Shown here: one piece after another, positions 26,637 to 33,547 of the stretch
How the letters are laid out: each line of letters begins with the position of its first letter
Numbering within the stretch: the stretch's first letter is position 1
NCBI GenBank assembly: GCA_964609675.1
Contig: CAZSRX010000015.1
Span: 1 to 64,000, forward strand
Direction of reading: 5' to 3'
DNA from: CAZSRX01 sp964609675 [NCBI: uncultured Bacteroidota bacterium]
GTDB lineage: Bacteria > CLD3 > SB21
DNA: 64,000 nt
Program-made: the position numbers and the translations under genes
Notes under the pieces: model-generated
Databases searched by the model: none
What the model was told of the DNA's origin: nothing
Seen by the model: only the letters and a program-made list of their open reading frames with translations

Positions 26637-27263
26637 ATGAACCCGGATAAAAACATGTGTAGCGGTATGAAATGTATTCTCAGTGTTTTAATCGGCCTGT
26701 TAATACATCCTTTGACCCTGGTTTCCCAGTCCAAAGCCGAAATGTTACAGGTTATACGAATCTTGCCGAAAGACGCCTTTATGTATGCGCTGGAAACAAT
26801 CAACGACGAAGAACGAACACGGCTTATCGAAAACGGCAAAGGCGCTAACTGGACCGTGGAAATTCTTCGCGAAGATTTTCTAAAGCTTACTTATAACGAA
26901 ACCGGCGATCATTTTATCCGAATCAAAAAACTGAAATGTAATTCCGGAAACAACCTGATCATTGTACATACCGAGCAGGGACAGAACCACACCATGGAGT
27001 GTTTCATGCAGGACGGAAAAACCGGATGGTATAAGAAAAAGGAATTCCTGCCGGACATCAAAGCCAATGAATTTTTAGATAAAAATTACCTGCCGGCCAA
27101 TCACCCGCTTACCGCTTCCTTCCTGATGGAAGACAACGGCCGCATTACGGCCTATCTGAACTTCTGGATGGAGCCCGATTTTGAAGAACGACAGATTGCT
27201 TTTACCGTATGGCTGGAATGGAACGGCGAAACTTTTACGGTTAAAAAAGAACCCATCCGGTAA
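26637..27263 (+). CDS. Exported protein of unknown function
   Basis: A 208-residue protein with an N-terminal hydrophobic signal (MKCILSVLIGLLIHPLTLVS, about residues 11-30). The mature part is charged and looks beta-rich: WTVEILREDFLKLTYNETGD, FIRIKKLKCNSGNNLIIVHT, KTGWYKKKEFLPDIKANEFL and FTVWLEWNGETFTVKKEPIR at the end. No catalytic motif or known family could be recognised. It stands between rpiB and the RseC-like gene; it ends about 60 bases before the latter. Confidence 0.7.
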   Translation: MNPDKNMCSGMKCILSVLIGLLIHPLTLVSQSKAEMLQVIRILPKDAFMYALETINDEERTRLIENGKGANWTVEILREDFLKLTYNETGDHFIRIKKLKCNSGNNLIIVHTEQGQNHTMECFMQDGKTGWYKKKEFLPDIKANEFLDKNYLPANHPLTASFLMEDNGRITAYLNFWMEPDFEERQIAFTVWLEWNGETFTVKKEPIR

Positions 27264-27324
27264 ATAAAAGAAGCATCATTAAAACCCGGAGGCATTTCAA
27301 TATAAAGACCATGGAATTTTTGTC

Positions 27325-27795
27325 ATGAATGGCGAGACCCTTATTTACCACGACGGCATCGTACAAAGCGCCGGCACCGATCGCGTGTTTGTCCGTATCC
27401 TTTCCCAATCGGCATGCAGTAGCTGTCATTCCAAGTCACTGTGTTCCGCACTCGACATTAAAGAAAAAATCATAGAGATTGAAACCCCCGAGGCGCGCGC
27501 TTTTACCGCCGGCGAGGCCGTTACCGTTTCGATGGCTGAAACCTCGGGCTGGAAAGCTGTAGTCCTGGCTTATTTCCTGCCGTTTGTAATCCTGATGACC
27601 GTTCTGGTCGCCGCTGTGGATATTACCGGCAGTGAAATGGCCGGCGGTTTGGCGGCCCTGGGTATTTTGATTCCGTATTACTGGATGCTATATATACTTC
27701 GAAAATTTATTAAGAAAAACTTTATTTTTTCTGTTGCCAAAATGCATCATCCTATTGAAAGCAATATAGCCATCCATTCTGCAGTAAATTTATAA
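27325..27795 (+). CDS. rseC: RseC/SoxR-reducing system family membrane protein
   Basis: A 156-residue inner-membrane protein of the RseC/MucC family. The N-terminal soluble part has the family's cysteine cluster ACSSCHSKSLCSA (C-x2-C-x5-C), then VTVSMAETSGWKAVVLAYFL, followed by two membrane helices (VLAYFLPFVILMTVLVAAV, about 78-97, and GGLAALGILIPYYWMLYIL, about 107-126) and a basic tail. In many FCB genomes rseC adjoins rnfB and the Rnf complex, and in Enterobacteria it acts with SoxR reduction and sigma-E control. No rnf genes are visible here. The start ATG at 27325 lacks an obvious Shine-Dalgarno. Confidence 0.85.
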   Translation: MNGETLIYHDGIVQSAGTDRVFVRILSQSACSSCHSKSLCSALDIKEKIIEIETPEARAFTAGEAVTVSMAETSGWKAVVLAYFLPFVILMTVLVAAVDITGSEMAGGLAALGILIPYYWMLYILRKFIKKNFIFSVAKMHHPIESNIAIHSAVNL

Positions 27796-27889
27796 TACAT
27801 TCATAAAAAACTATTCTCCTTTAAATATAGCCGGTCTGAGTTGCGGCTAAGTAAAGCAAAAACATATATTCACACTTTTATTTTTTTTC

Positions 27890-27919
27890 TTGACATTGTA
27901 GCCGGCTTTTTATGATATT
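27890..27919 (+). promoter_or_regulatory. Promoter candidate for the sigma-factor operon
   Basis: TTGACA (27890-27895) is followed by TATGATATT (27911-27919): the -10 could be TATGAT with a 15-base spacer or GATATT with an 18-base spacer. An AGGAGG follows at 27925-27930. The region upstream is very T-rich. Confidence 0.5.
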
Positions 27920-27944
27920 TATTTAGGAGGGTGGCTGTGACGCC

Positions 27945-28016
27945 ATGAAAATTTCCTGTTTTGTGCTCTGCGTCACACCGGCTTATAGAAAATTTACCTA
28001 TATTACTGGTTGGTAA
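27945..28016 (+). CDS. Putative 23-residue leader peptide overlapping the sigma-factor start
   Basis: A perfect AGGAGG at 27925-27930 is followed by ATG at 27945 opening a 23-codon frame (MKISCFVLCVTPAYRKFTYI, then TGW) that stops with TAA at 28014-28016, four bases beyond the TTG start proposed for the sigma factor (28010). A GTG at 27937, better spaced to the AGGAGG, opens a tiny frame of three codons whose TGA overlaps this ATG (ATGA). The arrangement would couple translation of the sigma factor to the leader. It has no homologue I know and may be just a leader; coding is not proved. Confidence 0.35.
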   Translation: MKISCFVLCVTPAYRKFTYITGW

Positions 28017-28858
28017 TTTATTTACCGCAGACAACAGAAAAGCGAACCAGACAAAGAAAGCGGCATTTGTCTCAGTCTACAAAAAAAGAAAATTTAGACC
28101 ATCAGAAAGCTGACCAGCGCCAGCGCGATGTTCCGGGACGCATCGCCGTGGTTGAGTGGCAGGCGCTTCAGGACCGTGATCTGGTGCGTATGGCTTTGCA
28201 GACCGATCTGGCCGAGCCGGCACTGGTGGAACTGTGGGAACGCTACAAGAAGCGCCTCTATTTCTATATCCATTACCGCATTCACTGGAATCCGCAAAGC
28301 GAAGACGTGCAGGAGCAGTACGTCATTGAGGATCTGCTTCAGAACATATTCTTCGACGTGCTGGAAAATCTCCGGACGTACAACCCGGAATACCAGGTCT
28401 CCACGTGGGTCTATACCATCGCCAACAAGCATATCATGCGGTATATCCGCGAAGTCCGAAAACATGAAGCCCGGACGATGGAACTCGGCGACGTCCACGA
28501 CGCCGAAATGCATACCCATCATTACGTACGGCCGGATGACGTTCTGGAACTTAAGGAATTCGAGATCATCGTCCGCCGCTTTATCCGATCGCTCAAACGC
28601 CGGGCCGACCGGGAGGTTTTTATTCTTTTCCTGCAGAACCTGAACACAAAGAACATATCCGAATTTTTACAAAAAACCCACGACTCGGTCCGTTCCCGGC
28701 TGAACCGCGTGGTGAAACTTTTTAAGAGGTTTTTACAGAAACAATACCCCGAATACTACAACTCACGAATCATCGCTCACATCCGGAATCTGGAAATATC
28801 GAAAACCGAAACCTCAACCCCGTTATTGAGACCGACGGACCTCAATATGAAGGACTGA
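28010..28858 (+). CDS. ECF-like RNA polymerase sigma factor
   Basis: A protein of about 282 residues with sigma-70 region 2 and a divergent region 4. Region 2 (about residues 65-150) has ALVELWERYKKRLYFYIHYR, VIEDLLQNIFFDVLENLRTY and the core-binding/-10 helix segment YNPEYQVSTWVYTIANKHIM. Region 4 (about 195-240) has REVFILFLQNLNTKNISEFL and DSVRSRLNRVVKLFKRFL, like the helix-turn-helix of ECF factors. A basic N-terminal extension and a C-terminal tail make it longer than most ECF factors. No ATG is available; the TTG at 28010 is the first good start after an in-frame stop at 27986. It is 4 bases from the following gene, with which it should form an operon. The partner genes do not look like classic zinc anti-sigma factors. 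Confidence 0.75.
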   Translation: MVIYLPQTTEKRTRQRKRHLSQSTKKENLDHQKADQRQRDVPGRIAVVEWQALQDRDLVRMALQTDLAEPALVELWERYKKRLYFYIHYRIHWNPQSEDVQEQYVIEDLLQNIFFDVLENLRTYNPEYQVSTWVYTIANKHIMRYIREVRKHEARTMELGDVHDAEMHTHHYVRPDDVLELKEFEIIVRRFIRSLKRRADREVFILFLQNLNTKNISEFLQKTHDSVRSRLNRVVKLFKRFLQKQYPEYYNSRIIAHIRNLEISKTETSTPLLRPTDLNMKD

Positions 28859-28862
28859 ACCA

Positions 28863-29930
28863 ATGGCCATCCGTAAACATACATCCCGCTCTTCCTCCGC
28901 CGTACAGCAACTGCTGTCGGAATTTATTCTTGAACTGGACCAGATGAGTTCCAACGGCACTTTGAAAACTTACGGGTATTCCGCCGTGTCCGACCTGCGC
29001 GAGCATTACCTGAATCAGTGCGCCGGCGATGAACAGACGCGTCTGGCTGAAGAAATCGATCTCATTCTTAACGCCAAGCTAAATTACTTCCGAAAAGAAA
29101 CCCTGCTGTATCTTTCGGACGACCTGGAGCAATCTATAAAAGAAAAAATATTATCCATCGTACGGGATCTGAAAAAGAACGCCGCCCGTTTTACAGGTGT
29201 GCTGGTACAGAGCGGGCTTTTACAGCCGCTCCGCTGGATCCGCTCTGTTATCGAACCGGCCGTTGCCAATACCATACTGACCTATGCGGTCGTCATGAAT
29301 CCGCCGGCGATTGAAAACCCGCCCATAAGCGCGGTTGCGGAGGCCAAAACGAAAACCACGCCTTCGGCCTTTGCCGAAATATCCCGCCCATCCCGAGGGT
29401 ATGAGACATTAACCAAAGTCCAGTCCTACACGGACGACCAGATACCCTCTGTAGCGCGGAACGACGCAGCCGGAATCCGTCATAATCCCCGGATAGCGCC
29501 GAATGGCCAAACGACTATCCAAACGGCTTCTTTAGAAAAAGCCCCTGCCGTCAATCTTACCGATACCATGACAATCACGGGCACACAAAACCTCCAGGCC
29601 CCGACGGCTATTCATACGACCGGTATCACCATACCGAATTCTGTTAGGCCGGTTTCTGAAATCCAGGAAGTTTTTTACATCAATGAATACAAACTCAACG
29701 GCGCAATTCAGGCTCAGTTGAAGACCAGTAAAAATAAAAAACCGCACGGTAAGTTAGCCGTGAAAATGATTATAACACCTGCCGGCACGCCCAAACAAGT
29801 CGAGGTTACATCCGATACCAATGACAAAGATATATCCCATCGGGTTACCATCCAATTACTTCGGTTTCGCTTCTCTTCTGTGGATACTAAGCTTGGCGAT
29901 CAGACTGTTTATCACACTATTTATTTTTAA
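28863..29930 (+). CDS. Unknown protein, sigma-operon paralogue A
   Basis: A 355-residue protein sharing both ends with the gene after next block (30039-31118). The N-terminal 140 residues are helical: LLSEFILELDQMSSNGTLKT, then GLLQPLRWIRSVIEPAVANT and ILTYAVVMNPP. A low-complexity Thr/Ala/Pro-rich middle (about 150-255) follows. The C-terminal 95 residues (RPVSEIQEVFYINEYKLNGA, GKLAVKMIITPAGTPKQVEV, IQLLRFRFSSVDTKLGDQTV) resemble the alpha-beta fold of TonB or AgmX/PglI C-terminal domains; this is an inference from pattern only. No signal peptide or clear membrane helix is seen. It starts 4 bases after the sigma factor, so a regulatory or anti-sigma partner role is possible. Confidence 0.7.
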   Translation: MAIRKHTSRSSSAVQQLLSEFILELDQMSSNGTLKTYGYSAVSDLREHYLNQCAGDEQTRLAEEIDLILNAKLNYFRKETLLYLSDDLEQSIKEKILSIVRDLKKNAARFTGVLVQSGLLQPLRWIRSVIEPAVANTILTYAVVMNPPAIENPPISAVAEAKTKTTPSAFAEISRPSRGYETLTKVQSYTDDQIPSVARNDAAGIRHNPRIAPNGQTTIQTASLEKAPAVNLTDTMTITGTQNLQAPTAIHTTGITIPNSVRPVSEIQEVFYINEYKLNGAIQAQLKTSKNKKPHGKLAVKMIITPAGTPKQVEVTSDTNDKDISHRVTIQLLRFRFSSVDTKLGDQTVYHTIYF

Positions 29931-30038
29931 TTTAGCTAACGCTACCGCCGGTTTTTGTATTACACTTTAACAGCATATTAAATTTAATGGATTAATGTTT
30001 GAACAGGTGAGGGCCTGTTCTGTACAACTATTTCAGTT

Positions 30039-31118
30039 ATGAAAACGCCCGCTTCAAATAAAGTTTTAGACCGCCTGATTGAAAGCTTCATTTTGGAACT
30101 TGATGTGTATGCTCATAATGGCGTACTACGGGGTATTACTGAGGAAGAAGTACAGGCCTTAATCAGCCATTACGTCCGTCAATGTCCCGAAAAATACAAA
30201 CCGGAATTCATAGCACAGCTCAGGGTTATGATGCTGGCCCGATGGAATTACTCGCTTTTGGAGAATCTGCTGATGCTCAGCGAGGCCTGTGAATCGGGCG
30301 TTAAAAAAGGGATTATCGCCCGGGCCGGGGAACTGATGAAAAACAGCCATAAATGGGCCACGGCAGTTATGAACGCGGGACTTATCAACCCACTAAGGAT
30401 TATTAAGAGTTATTTGGAACCGGCGGTGGCCAACACACTGCTCACCTATTCGCTCGTAATTCAGCCGCCGATGGCGCCACTGAACCTTGCTGAAGCGCAG
30501 CTGGAAAACGGTTCCGCGAAATCCTGTCAACCGGCACATGCGGAAACAGCGGTTGCGCTCGACAAATTTGCCGGACTGAGCGCGGTATCAGAATATACGG
30601 ATAACTTACCTTCCGCGGCCGATATCGCCTGGACGACCGGGGAAGCCTTTAAGCAAAAAAAGCCGGTGCGTATGTCGCGGTTAACGCCTATCGCTGATAA
30701 AACATCCGTCTCGGACCAGGCGCCCAGAGAGTGGAAACTGGATTATACCCGGCGTATTATGGAGCCGGTCTCTCCCGCAGCGCATGTCCGCCGCGGCCGA
30801 CCGGACAACGCGGATCGGTATGTCATGCCCACGGAACAACGCCCGGTCAATGAAATCCGCGCTGTGATGGCCAAATATGAATACAAAATTGCGAATTGTT
30901 TCGGGAAGAAAAATCCCACGAAAGAGGGCCCGGTGTATAAAGTGCCCGTCCGTTTCCGCATCCAGCCTTCCGGAAAAATCTTTGATATTCAGTTCCTTTC
31001 CGGTTCCATAAGCCGGGAAATCGCCGATCGCCTGATGATTCAACTGCGTCAGATACAGTTTTCAAAAATCGATCCCAGGCTGGGTGACCAAAACGTTTAT
31101 CATACGTTCTTTTATTGA
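30039..31118 (+). CDS. Unknown protein, sigma-operon paralogue B
   Basis: A 359-residue paralogue of the preceding protein. Aligned by eye, the shared segments are RLIESFILELDVYAHNGVLR, the motif GLINPLRIIKSYLEPAVANT followed by LLTYSLVIQPP (in A: GLLQPLRWIRSVIEPAVANT), and the C-terminal RPVNEIRAVMAKYEYKIANC, VRFRIQPSGKIFDIQFLSG and LGDQNVYHTFFY (in A: LGDQTVYHTIYF). The middle, about residues 150-255, is not conserved. The C-terminal pattern of two strands around an IQPSGK turn and a helix resembles TonB/AgmX-type domains. It lies 108 bases after A and ends before a strong terminator. Function unknown; a duplication within one operon is clear. Confidence 0.7.
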   Translation: MKTPASNKVLDRLIESFILELDVYAHNGVLRGITEEEVQALISHYVRQCPEKYKPEFIAQLRVMMLARWNYSLLENLLMLSEACESGVKKGIIARAGELMKNSHKWATAVMNAGLINPLRIIKSYLEPAVANTLLTYSLVIQPPMAPLNLAEAQLENGSAKSCQPAHAETAVALDKFAGLSAVSEYTDNLPSAADIAWTTGEAFKQKKPVRMSRLTPIADKTSVSDQAPREWKLDYTRRIMEPVSPAAHVRRGRPDNADRYVMPTEQRPVNEIRAVMAKYEYKIANCFGKKNPTKEGPVYKVPVRFRIQPSGKIFDIQFLSGSISREIADRLMIQLRQIQFSKIDPRLGDQNVYHTFFY

Positions 31119-31143
31119 AAACTTCCTGTGATGAGGGTTAATC

Positions 31144-31179
31144 AAGCCGGAAAAGGGGCTTGCCGTTCCGGCTTTTTTT
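31144..31179 (+). terminator. Rho-independent terminator closing the sigma operon
   Basis: AAGCCGG and CCGGCTT (31144-31150 and 31168-31174) form a stem followed by a T run. It separates paralogue B from nrfH, showing that the nitrite reductase genes are a different transcription unit. Confidence 0.85.
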
Positions 31180-31264
31180 ATCCACTCACTTTTCAATTGC
31201 GTGTTACGCGCTTTTCGATTATCTTTTCGGGCATAGAAATTTACATCTCAATAGCTTTATTCTG

Positions 31265-31852
31265 ATGTTAACACCGCTCAAAAAATTTTATCCACCGCCG
31301 GCCTGGCGTCCGGCCGTGATTGTTCTTTCCGGTGTCATGACCGGACTGGGTTTGCTTATCCTTTATATCTCCAACGCGTTTTCCTACCTGTCCGATCAGC
31401 CGGAAACCTGCATGAACTGTCACGTTATGACGCCGCAGTACGCCACCTGGCAGCGGAGCAGTCACCGGGAAGTCGCCACCTGCAACGATTGCCATGTACC
31501 GCAGGATAACTTCTTCAATAAATATTTATTCAAAGCGCAGGACGGCATGCGGCACGCGACGATCTTCACCATGCGCTGGGAGCCGCAGGTCATCGAAATC
31601 AAGGAAGCCGGTAAAAAAGCCGTGCAGGACAACTGCATCCGCTGTCATGTGGATCTAATCGAGCGGGTGTGGTCGGACGACATGACGTATCTGAACCGGC
31701 ATTACAAGTCCGGGCGTCCGTGCTGGGACTGCCACCGTGAAACGCCGCACGGCCGCGTAAACAGCCTTGCATCCACGCCGTATGCCCGCGTACCCCGGCT
31801 GAGTCCCGTGGTGCCGTCTATGATTGAAAAACTGACGCGAAACGCTAAATAA
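31265..31852 (+). CDS. nrfH: Cytochrome c nitrite reductase membrane subunit NrfH
   Basis: A NapC/NirT-family tetrahaem cytochrome of about 195 residues anchored in the inner membrane, passing electrons from the quinol pool to NrfA in the periplasm. One N-terminal membrane helix (AVIVLSGVMTGLGLLILYIS, about residues 17-36) is followed by four haem motifs: CMNCH, CNDCH, CIRCH and CWDCH. The methionine and aspartate-rich surroundings (PETCMNCHVMTPQY, GMRHATIFTM) fit NrfH. The ATG at 31265 gives the normal length; the frame is open further upstream across the terminator region. The stop lies 11 bases before nrfA. Confidence 0.93.
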   Translation: MLTPLKKFYPPPAWRPAVIVLSGVMTGLGLLILYISNAFSYLSDQPETCMNCHVMTPQYATWQRSSHREVATCNDCHVPQDNFFNKYLFKAQDGMRHATIFTMRWEPQVIEIKEAGKKAVQDNCIRCHVDLIERVWSDDMTYLNRHYKSGRPCWDCHRETPHGRVNSLASTPYARVPRLSPVVPSMIEKLTRNAK

Positions 31853-31863
31853 CGGAGACGTCC

Positions 31864-33354
31864 ATGAAAAGCATCATTGAAATTATTCAGCAAAAGCCCT
31901 GGATGGGGTGGATACTGTTTTTAGCCACCGTTGCCGCCGTCTTTCTCATCGGCCTGTTTGCCAGCTCGATTATCGAGCGGCGCGGCGAAGAGCGGGCGCT
32001 GTTCCAGATTCTGAAGCCGATTGCCGACTGGGAGCCGCGCAACGAGGTGTGGGGCGAAAACTTCCCGCGCGAATATGAAACGTACACGTCCACGCTGGAT
32101 ACGACGTTCCGCAGTAAGCACGGCGGCTCGGCTACGATTGACGTGCTGGAGCATTACCCGAACCTCGTGGTGCTGTGGGCCGGTTACGCGTTTTCCCGGG
32201 ATTTCAAACAAGCCCGCGGGCATTACTATGCCGTCGCCGACATACGCCATACCCTGCGCACCGGCGTTCCGCAGCCGGGCACCTGCTGGTCCTGCAAGAG
32301 CACGGATGTACCGCGCGTGATGAATGAAAAAGGCCCGGCGAATTTTTATAAATCGAAATGGGAAGACCTCGGCTCCGAGATCGTAAATAACATCGGTTGC
32401 CAGGACTGCCATGACAACAAGACCATGAACCTGCGCCTTTCGCGGCCGGCTTTAATTGAGGCGTTTGAACGGCGCGGCCTCGATATTAAAAAAGCCACAC
32501 ACCAGGAAATGCGTTCGCTGGTCTGCGCGCAGTGCCATGTGGAATATTATTTCAAAGGCGACGGCAAATATCTCACATTCCCGTGGGACCAAGGAATGAC
32601 CGTGGACGAAGTCGAACGGTATTACGACCAGGTCGGGCACACGGATTTTGTGCATAAACTGAGCCGCGCGCGCATTCTGAAAGCCCAGCACCCCGATTAT
32701 GAGATATTCCGGACGGGAATTCACGCGCAGCGCGGCCTGTCCTGCGCCGATTGCCATATGCCCTACCGGAGCGAAGGCGGCGTGAAGTTCACCAACCATA
32801 AGATTCAGAGCCCGCTGGCGAACATCGCCAATTCCTGCGCCGTGTGCCATCGCGAAAACGAGGACGATCTGCTGCGCAACGTGTACGAACGTCAGGACAA
32901 AATCATCGAAATCCGCTCGCTGGTCGAAGAAAATTTAGTCAAAGCGCACATCGAGGCGAAAACGGCCTGGGACCACGGCGCCACGGAGAAGGAAATGGAA
33001 CCGATACTTACGCTGATCCGGCACGCGCAATGGCGGTGGGATTACGCGGCGGCCAGCCACGGCGGTTCGTTCCATGCGCCTTTAGAGACACAACGCATCA
33101 TCGGCACCGCGCTGCAGCGGGTTCAGGAAGCGCGCATCCAGCTGGCCGCGGTATTAATCCGGCACAACGCTACCGTCCCCGTGAAAATGCCGGACCTCTC
33201 CACCAAGGAAAAAGCGCAGGCCTACATCGGGCTGGATATGAAGAAACTGAACGACGAAAAACAACGATTTATCAAAACGGTTGTTCCGGACTGGGATAAA
33301 AAAGCCAAAGAGCGGGAAAGTAAAATGAGCGCGTTGACAACCGGCAATAAATAG
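31864..33354 (+). CDS. nrfA: Ammonia-forming cytochrome c nitrite reductase NrfA
   Basis: A 496-residue periplasmic pentahaem enzyme that reduces nitrite to ammonium with six electrons. The active-site haem has the characteristic lysine motif CWSCK; the others are CQDCH, CAQCH, CADCH and CAVCH. The calcium and substrate-channel segment CAQCHVEYYFKGDGKYLTFP and the later HAQRGLSCADCHMPY and QSPLANIANSCAVCH agree with the family. An uncleaved N-terminal hydrophobic anchor (ILFLATVAAVFLIGLFASSI, about 18-37) is present. With nrfH it forms a standard NrfHA complex for respiratory ammonification. The ribosome binding site is GGAG. The defence island begins just after its stop. Confidence 0.97.
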   Translation: MKSIIEIIQQKPWMGWILFLATVAAVFLIGLFASSIIERRGEERALFQILKPIADWEPRNEVWGENFPREYETYTSTLDTTFRSKHGGSATIDVLEHYPNLVVLWAGYAFSRDFKQARGHYYAVADIRHTLRTGVPQPGTCWSCKSTDVPRVMNEKGPANFYKSKWEDLGSEIVNNIGCQDCHDNKTMNLRLSRPALIEAFERRGLDIKKATHQEMRSLVCAQCHVEYYFKGDGKYLTFPWDQGMTVDEVERYYDQVGHTDFVHKLSRARILKAQHPDYEIFRTGIHAQRGLSCADCHMPYRSEGGVKFTNHKIQSPLANIANSCAVCHRENEDDLLRNVYERQDKIIEIRSLVEENLVKAHIEAKTAWDHGATEKEMEPILTLIRHAQWRWDYAAASHGGSFHAPLETQRIIGTALQRVQEARIQLAAVLIRHNATVPVKMPDLSTKEKAQAYIGLDMKKLNDEKQRFIKTVVPDWDKKAKERESKMSALTTGNK

Positions 33355-33547
33355 CGGTTTTTTGAATTCTCCGAAACGTCGCTGCAAAATTATTTTCGTG
33401 TTCCCGGCAACACGCGGTTGCGAAAGACCGAACCCCGGTTTATTGTGAAATGAAATAATCTTGGCCAATATTTTTCTTTATCGTGACCCGGGCGGGCAAA
33501 GATAAAAAGAAATAAAAGACTAAGATTTGAATTGCGAATATTTGTAT

